The notes beneath the pieces are model-generated. The model was not told where the DNA came from and did no database searches. It saw only the letters and a program-made list of their open reading frames with translations. Position numbers and translations under genes: made by a program. Shown here piece after piece: positions 51,696 through 61,163 of a stretch of DNA of 64,000 nt. The DNA comes from an uncultured Acidobacteriota bacterium (GTDB taxonomy: Bacteria > Acidobacteriota > UBA6911 > CAINFC01): the NCBI GenBank assembly GCA_903847975.1, contig CAINFC010000251.1, positions 1-64,000 on the forward strand, read 5' to 3'. How positions within the stretch are numbered: the stretch's first letter is position 1; every line of letters begins with the position of its first letter.

Positions 51696-53105
51696 TTATT
51701 CGTGCCAGTACATATCCCAGTCGAGGTAATTGCTCAACGCTTCATGCACCATGTCGGCCACCGAGGAAAGGTTGGCGGCCACATGGTGCTCAAAGCCGTT
51801 CTCGCAGATGAAGCGCAGCAGATCCTGCATATCCGGAATCTCCACCACGCCGTAGCCCCCGAAGGTATCCACCGGGTCCTCCGTAAAGGTGCCCTCGCCG
51901 AGGTACCCGCAGATGTCCCCTTCCAGGTCGTTGGTGGACAGCCGCAGATAGGTCATCGGCCCCGGCCGGATCCGGCCCACGCAGGTGCCGTAGGAATTTT
52001 CCTTGCCGACCGCCCCGGCGATGATTTCCTGAAAGTCCATGCGCACATTCTGGAAGAAGGACTTGGGCAGGTTGCTGCAATGGAAGCAGACCGCCTTATC
52101 CGGATCGTCCCCGTAGTTGTTGTTCCAGTCCAGCAGCGCGCTGGGCGTTCCGGAAGCCAGCTGGAGGGCATACATGCCGATGGTGCCGCAGATATCCACC
52201 TCGCAGGCGCTCGGCAGCAGCGCATCGCTCATCATGCTCATCACCGAGCAGGGAACGATGCCGTAGTACTCCTCGATGGAGGTCCAGCACTGCACGGCGC
52301 TGATCTGCAGGTCCGCCTCCTTCATCCAGCTTTCGATGACCGTGGCCAGCCGGGCCATTTTGAGCAGCGCTTCCGCGCTCACCCCCTGGGTGGGAATGTA
52401 GTTCCGGATCGCCTGCAGCTTCTGGCGCACCGAATCATCGCTGTCTTTCAGCCGCTGGGCGCGGCCGAAAATTTCGGAAAGGTCGACGGTTTCGACGCTG
52501 ATCCCGTAGGCCTCCAGAAGCTTTTCGCTGTAGCGGACGGTATTAAAGGCCGTCGGCCGGGCGCCGATGGCCCCCACCCGCAGGTTGCGCAGACCTTTGA
52601 CCACCCGGCAGACTCCGCCGAACCATTCCAGATCCTTGGCAAACTCCGCGGAATCGAGTCGTTCGGTGTGCAGGGTCGTCAGGGAATAGGGAATTCCATA
52701 TTGGGCCAGATTGTTGCAGACCGACATCTTGCCGCAAAAGCTGTCGCGGCGGTCCTGAATGCTCATCCGCACGGACTGATCCGGCGTAGCCTGGATGAGC
52801 ACCGGCACATCCAGCTCGCTTAACCGCAGCGTTTCCGCCACAGCCCGCTCATCCCCGAAGTTGGGCAGGGTGACAATCACACCGTCCAGGTCCTTTTTTC
52901 GGGAGGCGAAAAGGGCCGCGCACTTCTTGGCCTCCTCCCGGGTTTCCACCGCCCCGTACTTGCTGTCTTCCGGGCCGAGAACCACCGCCTCGATTCCGGC
53001 CGTTTCCAGCACCCGGATGATCTCCTCCCGGCCCGTCTTGGCCAGGTGATCCGGGAAAAAGCCGCGGTTGCCGACGATAATCCCCATACTCATTTTCTTT
53101 TTCAT
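51696..53105 (-). CDS. L-fucose isomerase-family protein
   Basis: A 469-residue protein of the L-fucose/L-arabinose isomerase family. Visible are the N-terminal Rossmann-like segment (MGIIVGNRGFF), RRDSFCGKMSVCNNL, SAVQCWTSIEEYYGIVPCSVM, and the Mn-ligand-bearing region EVDICGTIGMYAL. Members interconvert aldoses and ketoses; some act on sulfo-sugars. ATG 53105 is chosen from AAAGG upstream; an open frame continues well beyond but has no family similarity. Substrate identity is uncertain. Divergent from PNP across a 274-bp gap, which has no gene. Confidence 0.8.
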   Translation of the reverse strand: MKKKMSMGIIVGNRGFFPDHLAKTGREEIIRVLETAGIEAVVLGPEDSKYGAVETREEAKKCAALFASRKKDLDGVIVTLPNFGDERAVAETLRLSELDVPVLIQATPDQSVRMSIQDRRDSFCGKMSVCNNLAQYGIPYSLTTLHTERLDSAEFAKDLEWFGGVCRVVKGLRNLRVGAIGARPTAFNTVRYSEKLLEAYGISVETVDLSEIFGRAQRLKDSDDSVRQKLQAIRNYIPTQGVSAEALLKMARLATVIESWMKEADLQISAVQCWTSIEEYYGIVPCSVMSMMSDALLPSACEVDICGTIGMYALQLASGTPSALLDWNNNYGDDPDKAVCFHCSNLPKSFFQNVRMDFQEIIAGAVGKENSYGTCVGRIRPGPMTYLRLSTNDLEGDICGYLGEGTFTEDPVDTFGGYGVVEIPDMQDLLRFICENGFEHHVAANLSSVADMVHEALSNYLDWDMYWHE

Positions 53106-53379
53106 TTCTGCATGCCTTTCCTTGAAACCGGAGGAGCCGGAACCCGCGAATTCCCTGGTGTCGTTTTCTTCCTTCGACGGATGCGCCGTGGGTATCCTGT
53201 ATCTTCCGCTTTTTTCATTGGTGTTGCCCCGTTCATTTAGGGTAACTTTTAGAACCGGTAAAATGCCGTACTGTGATGTAGGAAATAAGGTTAACAAATT
53301 CGCACCGGGCAGGCAAGGGAGAGAGGACCGGCTCATCCGGCCAAGGGTGCAGCCAAAGAAGGCAGGAGCCGTCGGAACT

Positions 53380-54225
53380 ATGGAAAGCGTCGTCACCGAA
53401 ATGCGCAAGATTGAGGAGGCCGCCGGATATCTGAAGAAACGGGGAATCCCCGAGACCGGATCGGGTGTCATCCTGGGCTCCGGCCTGGGAGACTTTATCT
53501 CCCGCCTGGACCCCGGCCGGCAGGAAGTTCCCTTCGGTGAAATCCCTCATTTTCCGGCCTCCTCGGTCATCGGGCACGCCGGAAAACTCGTCTGGGGCCG
53601 CCTGGCCGGCGCGCCTCTGGCGGTTCTGGCAGGCAGAGTTCATCTGTATGAAGGTCGCCGCATGGCCGAGGTGGCCTTCCCCACGCGGGTTCTGCATCGG
53701 CTGGGGGTCCGCCGGCTGATCGTCACCAATGCCGCCGGCGGAATCAATCGTTCTTTCCGTCCGGGAGACCTCATGCTGATCAGCGACCACATCAATCTGC
53801 TCGGCGGCAACCCTTTGACCGGACCCAACCTGGATGACTTCGGACCGCGGTTCCCGGACATGAGCGAGGCCTACAGCCGGAGGTTGCGACACCTGGCCCG
53901 GTCCGCGGCAGCGGCCATGGGCCTGCTGCTTCGCGAGGGAGTATACCTGGCCACGGCCGGCCCCAGCTATGAAACTCCGGCGGAAATTGAGATGTTTCGA
54001 AGGATGGGAGCCGACGCCGTCGGGATGTCCACCGTCCCGGAAGTCATTGCCGCCAACCATGCCGGGATGGAAGTCCTGGGTGTTTCCTGCATCACCAACA
54101 TGGCGGCCGGCGTTCTGCCCTGCAAGCTGGTGCATGAAGAAGTGCTGGCCACCACAGCCCGCGTGCAGCAGGATTTCTGCCGCCTGCTGGCCGATACCAT
54201 CGGTCTGCTCTGCCGAAAGGAATAA
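53380..54225 (+). CDS. Purine nucleoside phosphorylase
   Basis: A 281-residue trimeric-type PNP splitting inosine or guanosine to base and ribose-1-phosphate. GSGLGDFI (about 31-38), the phosphate-binding HAGKLVWG, AGRVHLYEG, TNAAGGIN, and the base-binding GPSYETPAEIEM and ITNMAAGVL segments are all present. ATG 53380 is preceded by AGGAG. It leads the salvage run PNP-cdd-amidohydrolase. Confidence 0.94.
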   Translation: MESVVTEMRKIEEAAGYLKKRGIPETGSGVILGSGLGDFISRLDPGRQEVPFGEIPHFPASSVIGHAGKLVWGRLAGAPLAVLAGRVHLYEGRRMAEVAFPTRVLHRLGVRRLIVTNAAGGINRSFRPGDLMLISDHINLLGGNPLTGPNLDDFGPRFPDMSEAYSRRLRHLARSAAAAMGLLLREGVYLATAGPSYETPAEIEMFRRMGADAVGMSTVPEVIAANHAGMEVLGVSCITNMAAGVLPCKLVHEEVLATTARVQQDFCRLLADTIGLLCRKE

Positions 54226-54229
54226 ACGG

Positions 54230-54691
54230 ATGCCCCCCGCCAAAGCCAACATTTTCTTACCCCGGAGAAAGAGCCGGAAAAAAGAAGCGGCCCCCAGCCC
54301 CCTTGCCGAGCTGATCGATCGGGCCTGGGAAGTGCGCAACCACGCAGTGGCCGACTACAGCGGCTTCCGGGTCGGCGCCGCCCTGCGCGCCGCGAGCGGC
54401 ACGGTATTCACCGGCTGCAATGTGGAGAATGCCACCTACGGCCTGACGGTATGCGCCGAGAGGGTGGCGGTGCTCAAAGCCCTGTCGGAGGGGATCCGCA
54501 GCTTCCAGGAAATCGCCATCGTCACTTCGGCCGCCAGGCTGACTCCGCCCTGCGGGGCCTGCCGACAGATTCTCTGGGAATTCTGCGGGAACATCACTTT
54601 GCACCTGGCCAACCAGGAGGGCCAGTACCGCCGCCTGAAGCTGGCCTCTCTTTTCCCCAGCCCTTTTGACCACTCCCATTTCAAAAAATAA
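54230..54691 (+). CDS. cdd: Cytidine deaminase
   Basis: A 153-residue zinc enzyme converting cytidine and deoxycytidine to uridine forms. Zinc site: VCAERVA (catalytic CxE) and PPCGACRQIL (second and third cysteines). A poorly conserved basic N-terminus of about 25 residues precedes the core. It follows PNP by 4 bp, so the two are cotranscribed. Confidence 0.93.
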   Translation: MPPAKANIFLPRRKSRKKEAAPSPLAELIDRAWEVRNHAVADYSGFRVGAALRAASGTVFTGCNVENATYGLTVCAERVAVLKALSEGIRSFQEIAIVTSAARLTPPCGACRQILWEFCGNITLHLANQEGQYRRLKLASLFPSPFDHSHFKK

Positions 54692-54722
54692 CCGCCGTGG
54701 ATTTTCCAGCGAGAGTGCGCTT

Positions 54723-56147
54723 ATGTTCTTATCGAGATTGAGACTTTTCTTCCGGCACCGGCGGATCGGCCCGGCGATCGGGCTTCTGGCCGCTATGACC
54801 TTCTGCTCCGGCGCGCCCCCGGAAAGCGTCGACCTCCTGATTACCGGAGGTCTGGTGGTTACCATGGACCCCCAGGGACACATTTACGAAAACGGAGCGG
54901 TGGCCATCGGCGGAGACCGGATCCTGGCGGTCGGGCCGGCGGCGGACCTGAAAAGCCGCTTCCGCCCCAGGACCTCGCTCCGCGCCGACGGCCAGGTGAT
55001 CCTGCCGGGGCTGGTGAACACCCACAATCATGTCCCCATGACTTTGCTGCGGGGCATCTCCGACGACCTCCCGCTGATGGACTGGCTGACGCGCTATATC
55101 TTTCCGGCCGAAGCCGCCTTTGTGGATGCCGAGTTCGTCCGCTGGGGAACCCGTCTGGCCTGCGCCGAGATGATCCGCAGCGGAACGACCACCTTCGCCG
55201 ACATGTACTACTTTGAGGATGTGGTCGCCGAAGCCGCCCGCAGTGCCGGAATGCGCGCCATTGCCGGCCAGACCATCCTCGATTTTCCGGCTCCCGACCA
55301 CAAGACCACCGCCGCGGCCCTGGCCTGGACCGAGGGCTTCCTGCAGCGCTGGGGAAAGGACCCGCTGATCCGCCCGGCGGTAGCTCCGCATGCGCCATTC
55401 ACCGTTTCCCCCGAAAACCTGAAAGCCTGCAGCGCCCTGTCCGCGAAATACCAGGCGCCGCTGGAAATTCACGTCAGCGAAACCCGGGCGGAACAGGCCC
55501 AGATCCTGGAAAAATACAAGACCACCCCCACCCGGCACCTTCATGCCCTGGGCGTGCTCTCCGAGCGGGTGATAGCCGCCCACTGCGTCTGGGCGGACGA
55601 GGAAGATACGCGTCTGCTCCACCAGTATGGCGTGGGCATCGCCCACAACCCGGAGAGCAACATGAAGCTGGCCTCCGGCGTGGCTCCCATCGCCCGCATG
55701 CTGCGCATGGGCATGGCGGTCGGAGTGGGAACCGACGGTCCGGCCAGCAACAACGATCTGAATCTCTGGGAGGCCATGGATCTTACCGGAAAGCTGCAGA
55801 AGCTCCACAGCAACGACACCACGGTGCTTCCGGCCGAGCAGGTGGTGCGCATGGCAACGATCCTGGGGGCCCGGGCCTTGCACATGGACGCCATGATCGG
55901 CTCGCTGGAAGCAGGAAAGAAAGCGGACCTGATCTGCCTGGAAATGCGGCGCCCGCACCTCATGCCGCTCTACAACATCTACTCGCACCTGGTGAATGCT
56001 TACAAGGGGAGCGATGTTTCCCGGACCATCATCGCCGGCCGGGTGCTTTTCGAGAAGGGGCGGCTGCTGACTCTGGACGAGCCACAGGTCCTGGCGAAAG
56101 CTTACGAATACCAGCAGAAAATAGCGGCCCGCTTCACCAGGCGCTGA
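54723..56147 (+). CDS. Amidohydrolase resembling MTA/SAH deaminase
   Basis: A 474-residue amidohydrolase with the metal ligands HNHVPMTLLRG, HVSETRAEQ and AAHCVWADEED, and the GTDGPASNNDLNLWE motif typical of 5-methylthioadenosine/S-adenosylhomocysteine deaminases. The first about 30 residues are basic then hydrophobic (FCSGAPP), suggesting a signal or anchor, which is odd for this usually cytoplasmic enzyme; a later start could exist. It closes the salvage run after cdd (31 bp gap). Confidence 0.85.
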   Translation: MFLSRLRLFFRHRRIGPAIGLLAAMTFCSGAPPESVDLLITGGLVVTMDPQGHIYENGAVAIGGDRILAVGPAADLKSRFRPRTSLRADGQVILPGLVNTHNHVPMTLLRGISDDLPLMDWLTRYIFPAEAAFVDAEFVRWGTRLACAEMIRSGTTTFADMYYFEDVVAEAARSAGMRAIAGQTILDFPAPDHKTTAAALAWTEGFLQRWGKDPLIRPAVAPHAPFTVSPENLKACSALSAKYQAPLEIHVSETRAEQAQILEKYKTTPTRHLHALGVLSERVIAAHCVWADEEDTRLLHQYGVGIAHNPESNMKLASGVAPIARMLRMGMAVGVGTDGPASNNDLNLWEAMDLTGKLQKLHSNDTTVLPAEQVVRMATILGARALHMDAMIGSLEAGKKADLICLEMRRPHLMPLYNIYSHLVNAYKGSDVSRTIIAGRVLFEKGRLLTLDEPQVLAKAYEYQQKIAARFTRR

Positions 56148-56180
56148 GGTTTTTCCCGCGAGGCTTTCCCACACGGAAGG

Positions 56181-56259
56181 ATCCTTCCCGCGCTTCCCCG
56201 CTTCCTGTGAGGCTGTTTCTTCCGCACAGGAAGATCGGGAAGAACCGCGGAGAAGATCC
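56181..56259. repeat. Family B hairpin repeat, copy 5
   Basis: Left arm AGGATCCTTCCCGCGCTTCC... to CTTCCTGTGA; right arm CACAGGAAGATCGGGAAG. It fills the gap between the convergent amidohydrolase and BON-domain genes and ends right at the BON stop codon, so a bidirectional terminator role is plausible. Confidence 0.75.
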
Positions 56260-56832
56260 TTACTTTTCGGTACGCAGTTCGTTGTTCACCTGGAAGACGC
56301 CGAATACCCCATTGGCCATGATGCCCGCCAGGTTCTTGTCCGCCTGGTTGGCGACGATTCCCGCCAGGGTCACGTGGCCGTTTTTGACGATCACGTGTAT
56401 GGTGGGCACCGCCCTCATGCCGTATCGATCCAGTCCGGGCCGGCCGTAGATGGCACGGTAGGTGGCCATGCGGATGCGGTCATCCATCGGGGAAAGAGGC
56501 AGAACCTCAATCCGGTTGATGACCCGGCTGACGCCGGGAATGCGCTCCACCACTCTTTGCGCATCGCTGCGCAGGACCGGCCGGACCACCTGCCCCGAGA
56601 GGATCACCGTGCCGTCCTCCGCGGTCCGAAACTCCAGGTTGTCAAAAACACCATAATAGGAAAGCATGACCAGCTCGTGTCTTACCTTCTCCTCCAGGGG
56701 CTTTAAGGTCGACGGCGACCGCAGGGTCACGTTGTTCGCCAGTACCGACCCGACCCATGCCAGGCATATCAGAATTGCCAGGGCCCTCCGGGCCGTTGCT
56801 GCTGGCTGCTGCTGTTTCATTTTCGCGTTCAT
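56260..56832 (-). CDS. Exported BON-domain protein
   Basis: A 190-residue protein with a signal peptide (about 10-33, cut near VLA-N) and two BON domains (about 40-100: AEDGTVILSGQVVRPV; about 110-185: VKNGHVTLAGIVANQAD). BON domains bind membranes or peptidoglycan-proximal lipids; OsmY is the best-known example. The ATG at 56832 is chosen over the one at 56838 because AGGAG is only one or two bases from the first and about eight from the second. Confidence 0.85.
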   Translation of the reverse strand: MNAKMKQQQPAATARRALAILICLAWVGSVLANNVTLRSPSTLKPLEEKVRHELVMLSYYGVFDNLEFRTAEDGTVILSGQVVRPVLRSDAQRVVERIPGVSRVINRIEVLPLSPMDDRIRMATYRAIYGRPGLDRYGMRAVPTIHVIVKNGHVTLAGIVANQADKNLAGIMANGVFGVFQVNNELRTEK

Positions 56833-56955
56833 GTTCATTCTCCTTTTCTTTTTTCCTATCCGCTTCTGTAATTGTTAGATATTCGAAAAAAGGAGAATGG
56901 TCATCCGCATTCCGAATTTTCCCGGCGGGAAGTCCGCGCAGGACCGCGGCAGCGC

Positions 56956-58692
56956 CTACTCTTCGATACGGTAGAGGATGCCGCGCCCGGAATCCAATCC
57001 GATCTGCCCTCCGTGGATAAGAGTCCGGGTTGCATCCGGGACATTCAGTATTCCCGGAATCTCCAGCCGCCGGCAGTAGGATTCGGCAAAGGAGCCTTCG
57101 CCGCCCTCCTCGGTGACCAGGGCCGCCGGGCGGGTCTCCGAAGAGAGCAAGGGCGCCTCCAGCCTTTTAAGCACCAGGACGTCTCCTTCCTCCAGCCGGC
57201 CGAGCGCCTGCCCGGTCCCCTCCGCCAGAAAGACGCGGCCCGTCCGCCGGACCGCGGGTCCCACACCGTGACCACGAAGAAAAACGTGCCCGAGAACCTC
57301 CACCTGGATGGCGTTGGTGCTCCCTTTGGCCGATACCGGCAGCCCGGCGGTAATCACCACCAGGTCTCCCGTCGAGACCAGCCCCGAGCGGAGGGCCAGC
57401 GGCGTGACCCCGGCCGTCAGGAAATCGTCCGCCTCCTCCGGTCCCGCCAGCAGCGGGAACACGCCCCAGGAGAGCGCCAGGCGGCGGCGGGCCTCCGCCG
57501 TGCGGGTGACGGCCAGAATGGGCGCTTTCGGCTTATAGCGGGACATCAGCCGCGCCGTGCGCCCCGAATCAGTCAGAACCACAATTCCCCCGGCTCCCAG
57601 CTCCGCGGACATCCGGCAGGTGGCCTCGGAGATGGAATTGACCACGTTGCGCGGAAAGCTGTATTCCGGGCTTGGCCGGCTGTGCAGCAGAACCTCCGCC
57701 GCCCGGCAGATCCGGCTCATCATGGACACCGCTTCCACCGGGTACTGCCCGGTAGCCGTTTCCCCGGAAAGCATGACGGCGTCGGTTCCGTCCAGGATCG
57801 CATTGGCCACATCCGAAACCTCCGCCCGCGTGGGAGTCGGATTCCGTATCATGGAGTCCAGCATCTGGGTAGCGGTAATGACCGGCTTGCTCATCCGATT
57901 GCAGATGCGGATGATTTCTTTCTGCACCAGGGGCACCTGCTCCAGCGGCGATTCCACGCCCAGGTCGCCGCGGGCCACCATGGCCCCGTCGGCAGCCGTC
58001 AGGATGGCCTCCAGGTGCTCAATGGCATCCCGCATCTCGATTTTTGCCAGGACCGGAACAGCCCGCCTCTCCGCCGCCAGGAGCTGCCGGAGCTCCGCCA
58101 GGTCCTCCGGCCGCCGCACGAAGGACAGGGCGATGAAATCCACACCCAGCTTCAAGCCGAAAAGAGCGTCCTCCCTGTCTTTTTCGGTCATGGCGGAAAC
58201 ATGCAGCCGGGAGTCGGGAAAGTTGACCCCCTTGTGCGATTTCACCAATCCACCCACCTGGACTTGGCATAGCACTTCGCTCCCCTGCACCTTTTCCACA
58301 CAGAGCCGCATCAGACCGTCCTCTATGAGAACCGGTTCCCCCGGCTTCAAATCATCCGCCAGCTGCGGATAGGAGATGGAAAGAATTTCCGGGGAACAGG
58401 GCGCCGGAGCCCCGGTCAGCCGGATCCGGTCTCCCGCCCGGATCGGAATTCCCTCCCCGGGAATTTCCCCGACGCGGATCTTCGGACCGCACAGGTCCTG
58501 CAGGATCGCCAGCGGTGCGTCCATTTCCGCGGAAATCCGGCGGAGGAGATGGAAGACCTCCGCATGCATGGCATGCGTTCCATGGGAGAAATTGAGCCGG
58601 GCGACATTCATTCCCGCCTCCACCATGGCGCGGATGGTTCCCTCCCGGCTGCATGCCGGTCCGATCGTACATACGATTTTTGTTTTTTTCAT
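56956..58692 (-). CDS. pyk: Pyruvate kinase with C-terminal PEP-utilising-type extension
   Basis: A 578-residue pyruvate kinase converting PEP and ADP to pyruvate and ATP. Motifs TIGPACS, MNVARLNFSHG, MVARGDLGVE, TATQMLDSMI and LSGETATGQYP are intact. Residues about 470-578 form an extra domain with the VLKRLEAPLLSS and GIPGILNVPDATR pattern of PEP-utilising enzymes, as in Bacillus pyruvate kinases. Located between two nucleoside genes but on the opposite strand. Confidence 0.95.
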   Translation of the reverse strand: MKKTKIVCTIGPACSREGTIRAMVEAGMNVARLNFSHGTHAMHAEVFHLLRRISAEMDAPLAILQDLCGPKIRVGEIPGEGIPIRAGDRIRLTGAPAPCSPEILSISYPQLADDLKPGEPVLIEDGLMRLCVEKVQGSEVLCQVQVGGLVKSHKGVNFPDSRLHVSAMTEKDREDALFGLKLGVDFIALSFVRRPEDLAELRQLLAAERRAVPVLAKIEMRDAIEHLEAILTAADGAMVARGDLGVESPLEQVPLVQKEIIRICNRMSKPVITATQMLDSMIRNPTPTRAEVSDVANAILDGTDAVMLSGETATGQYPVEAVSMMSRICRAAEVLLHSRPSPEYSFPRNVVNSISEATCRMSAELGAGGIVVLTDSGRTARLMSRYKPKAPILAVTRTAEARRRLALSWGVFPLLAGPEEADDFLTAGVTPLALRSGLVSTGDLVVITAGLPVSAKGSTNAIQVEVLGHVFLRGHGVGPAVRRTGRVFLAEGTGQALGRLEEGDVLVLKRLEAPLLSSETRPAALVTEEGGEGSFAESYCRRLEIPGILNVPDATRTLIHGGQIGLDSGRGILYRIEE

Positions 58693-58774
58693 GACGAGCT
58701 CTCCTGTGTTTCCCTGCGTCTGTCATTCTATCCCAGCCGCTGCCGGCCGTCGACCGCACCTCACCGGCCGTTTC

Positions 58775-58803
58775 TTGATCCGATCCGCGATGCCTGATAT
58801 AGT
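58775..58803 (+). promoter_or_regulatory. Sigma-70-type promoter for phosphopentomutase
   Basis: TTGATC (58775-58780), a 17-bp spacer and TATAGT (58798-58803), 18 bp before the ATG. GGGAGGG at about 58810 is the ribosome binding site. Confidence 0.6.
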
Positions 58804-58820
58804 AGCTGCGGGAGGGCAGA

Positions 58821-59987
58821 ATGGCATTCGAAAGATTTATCCTGATCGTTCTGGACAGCGTGGGAATCGGGGCCATGCCGGATGCCGGCCGGTTCGGCGA
58901 CCTGGGCGCGGATACCCTGGGCCATATCCTGGAACAGTGTCCGGTGGAACTGCCTCACCTCGCCCGCCTGGGCCTGGGCAATATCCGCTCCTTCCCCGGT
59001 CTACCCCCATGCCCCAGGCCGCTGGCGTGCTTCGGCATGGCCGCCCTGGCATCCAACGGCAAGGACACCACCTGCGGCCACTGGGAAATCGCGGGGATTA
59101 TCCTGGAAAAGCCTTTCCCTACCTATCCCCGGGGATTTCCTCCGGAAATCATGAATCCCTTCGAAAAAGCCATCGGCCGGACCACGCTGGGAAACTATCC
59201 CGCTTCCGGAACGGAAATCATCGCCCTGCTCGGGGAAGAGCATATGCGCACCGGGCAGCCGATCGTGTACACTTCCGCCGACAGCGTGTTCCAGGTGGCG
59301 GCCCATGAAGAGGTGATTCCCCTTGGGGAGCAGTATCGCATTTGCCGGGTGGCGCGGGAGCTTCTCCGCGGCCCCCACGAAGTGGGCCGGGTTATCGCCC
59401 GCCCCTTTACCGGCTCTCCGGGCGCGTTCCGGCGAACCGCCGGGCGCAAGGATTTTGCCGTCCCCCCCCCGCGGGCCACCGTCCTGGATCAGCTGAAGGC
59501 CTCCGGTCTGGCGGTTGCCGGGGTGGGCAAGATCGCCTCGATCTACTGCGACCAGGGCATCACCCGGGAGCACAAGACATCCGACAACCACGCGGGAATC
59601 GAGGGAACCCTGGCAATGATGCGGGAAGTGGAGCGCGGCCTGATCTTTACCAACCTGGTGGATTTCGACATGCTCTACGGCCACCGCAACGATGCCCCGG
59701 GCTATGCGGCCGCCCTGGCCGCATTCGACGCCCGGCTCCCGGAGCTGCAAGCCGCTTTACAGCCCGGCGATTGCATGCTCCTCACCGCAGACCACGGCTG
59801 CGATCCGACCACGCCCGGCACGGACCACACCCGGGAATACGTGCCCATCCTGGCTTTCGGACCGCGGGTGCCCGGCGGGCGGTCTCTGGGCAGGCGCGAT
59901 TCACTGGCCGACATCGGCCAGACCCTGGCGCAGAACTTCGGCCTTCGCCTGGATTCCGGTTCCAGCTTCCTTTCCGCGCTGCTGTGA
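58821..59987 (+). CDS. deoB: Phosphopentomutase
   Basis: A 388-residue DeoB that interconverts ribose-1-phosphate and ribose-5-phosphate. Metal site [13 protein letters not shown] at the start; [21 protein letters not shown] and [15 protein letters not shown] at the C-terminal half. It takes the ribose-1-phosphate made by PNP into central metabolism, linking with the cluster at 53-56 kb. Confidence 0.96.
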   Translation: MAFERFILIVLDSVGIGAMPDAGRFGDLGADTLGHILEQCPVELPHLARLGLGNIRSFPGLPPCPRPLACFGMAALASNGKDTTCGHWEIAGIILEKPFPTYPRGFPPEIMNPFEKAIGRTTLGNYPASGTEIIALLGEEHMRTGQPIVYTSADSVFQVAAHEEVIPLGEQYRICRVARELLRGPHEVGRVIARPFTGSPGAFRRTAGRKDFAVPPPRATVLDQLKASGLAVAGVGKIASIYCDQGITREHKTSDNHAGIEGTLAMMREVERGLIFTNLVDFDMLYGHRNDAPGYAAALAAFDARLPELQAALQPGDCMLLTADHGCDPTTPGTDHTREYVPILAFGPRVPGGRSLGRRDSLADIGQTLAQNFGLRLDSGSSFLSALL

Positions 59988-60002
59988 AGCGCCGGCTGCC
60001 GG

Positions 60003-61151
60003 TCAGGCGAGGGGAGGAATTTCCATCCAGCGGCGCTCGGACCAGCTTTGCAGGGCAACCTCCGCCAGCTGCACCCCCTTGGCGCCTTCCAGCAGATTCC
60101 AGCGATAGGGGGCGTCGATGGCTACATGGCGCAGGAAAAGCTCCCACTGGGCTTTGAAGGCATTCTCATAGTTACGGTTGTTGGGGACCTCCTGCCAGCC
60201 GGAAAAGTAGTCGATCGGACTTTCCTCGTCCGGATTCCACACCGGCCTTGGCGTGGCGGCATCCGGCTGCACCCAGCAGCGCCGCAGCCCGGCCACGGCC
60301 GAACCGAGGGTTCCATCAACATGCAGGGTGAGCAGGTCATCCCGACGCACGCGGACGCACCAGGAGGAATTGAAATGCACCAGGACCTTGTTCTCCAGCT
60401 CGAATGTGGCATAGGCAGCGTCGTCGGCAGTGCAGGCAAACGCGCGCCCCTGTTCGTCGACCCTCTCCGGGATGTGCGTCGCCCCGACCGCGGAGACCGC
60501 CTTAATCCCGCCGAAAAGGTCGTGGATGATGTACCGCCAATGGGCAAACATGTCCAGAATCAGGCTGCCGCCCTCCTCCCGCCGGTAATTCCAGGAAGGC
60601 CGCTGGCAGGGCTGCTGCTTGCCGTCAAACACCCAGTATCCGAATTCGCCCCGCACGGAAAGAATCCGGCCAAAGAAACCGCTGTCCCGCAAATAGCGCA
60701 GCTTCATCAGGCCGGGAAGCCAAAGCTTGTCCTGGACCACACCATGCTTCACCCCCGCCTTCTCGGCCTCCTGGTAAAGCCCCAGGGCATCCCTGGCATT
60801 GGTGGCCGTAGGCTTTTCGCAGTAAATGTGCTTGCCGGCCCGGATGGCCCGGCGGACCGCATCCACCCGCAAATCGGTCACCTGGGCATCGAAATAGATC
60901 GAATAGGCGGGATCGGACAGGCAGGCATCCAGGTCGGTACTATAATATTCGAGCTGGTTGGCTTTTGCCAGGAGAGCGAGCCTGGCGGCATTGCGCCCGA
61001 CCAGGATCACTTCGGGCATCAGCACCTCCTCCGGGCCCAGGGGAAGCCCGCCTTGCCTGCGTATGGCCAATAGAGAGCGGACCAGGTGCTGATTGGCTCC
61101 CATCCGGCCGGTTACCCCATTCATGATAATTCCGATTTTCCTGGTATTCAA
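60003..61151 (-). CDS. Gfo/Idh/MocA-family oxidoreductase
   Basis: A 382-residue NAD(P)-dependent sugar dehydrogenase-like protein: N-terminal Rossmann motif (IIMNGVTGRMG, slightly unusual), the conserved EKPTATNARDA with the catalytic lysine, and a C-terminal beta domain. TTG at 61151 with AGGAGG 8 bp upstream is the start. It lies 12 bp downstream of fcl, so it probably acts on a sugar or nucleotide sugar of the same pathway. Substrate unknown. Confidence 0.85.
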   Translation of the reverse strand: MNTRKIGIIMNGVTGRMGANQHLVRSLLAIRRQGGLPLGPEEVLMPEVILVGRNAARLALLAKANQLEYYSTDLDACLSDPAYSIYFDAQVTDLRVDAVRRAIRAGKHIYCEKPTATNARDALGLYQEAEKAGVKHGVVQDKLWLPGLMKLRYLRDSGFFGRILSVRGEFGYWVFDGKQQPCQRPSWNYRREEGGSLILDMFAHWRYIIHDLFGGIKAVSAVGATHIPERVDEQGRAFACTADDAAYATFELENKVLVHFNSSWCVRVRRDDLLTLHVDGTLGSAVAGLRRCWVQPDAATPRPVWNPDEESPIDYFSGWQEVPNNRNYENAFKAQWELFLRHVAIDAPYRWNLLEGAKGVQLAEVALQSWSERRWMEIPPLA

Positions 61152-61163
61152 AGCGTATTCCTC

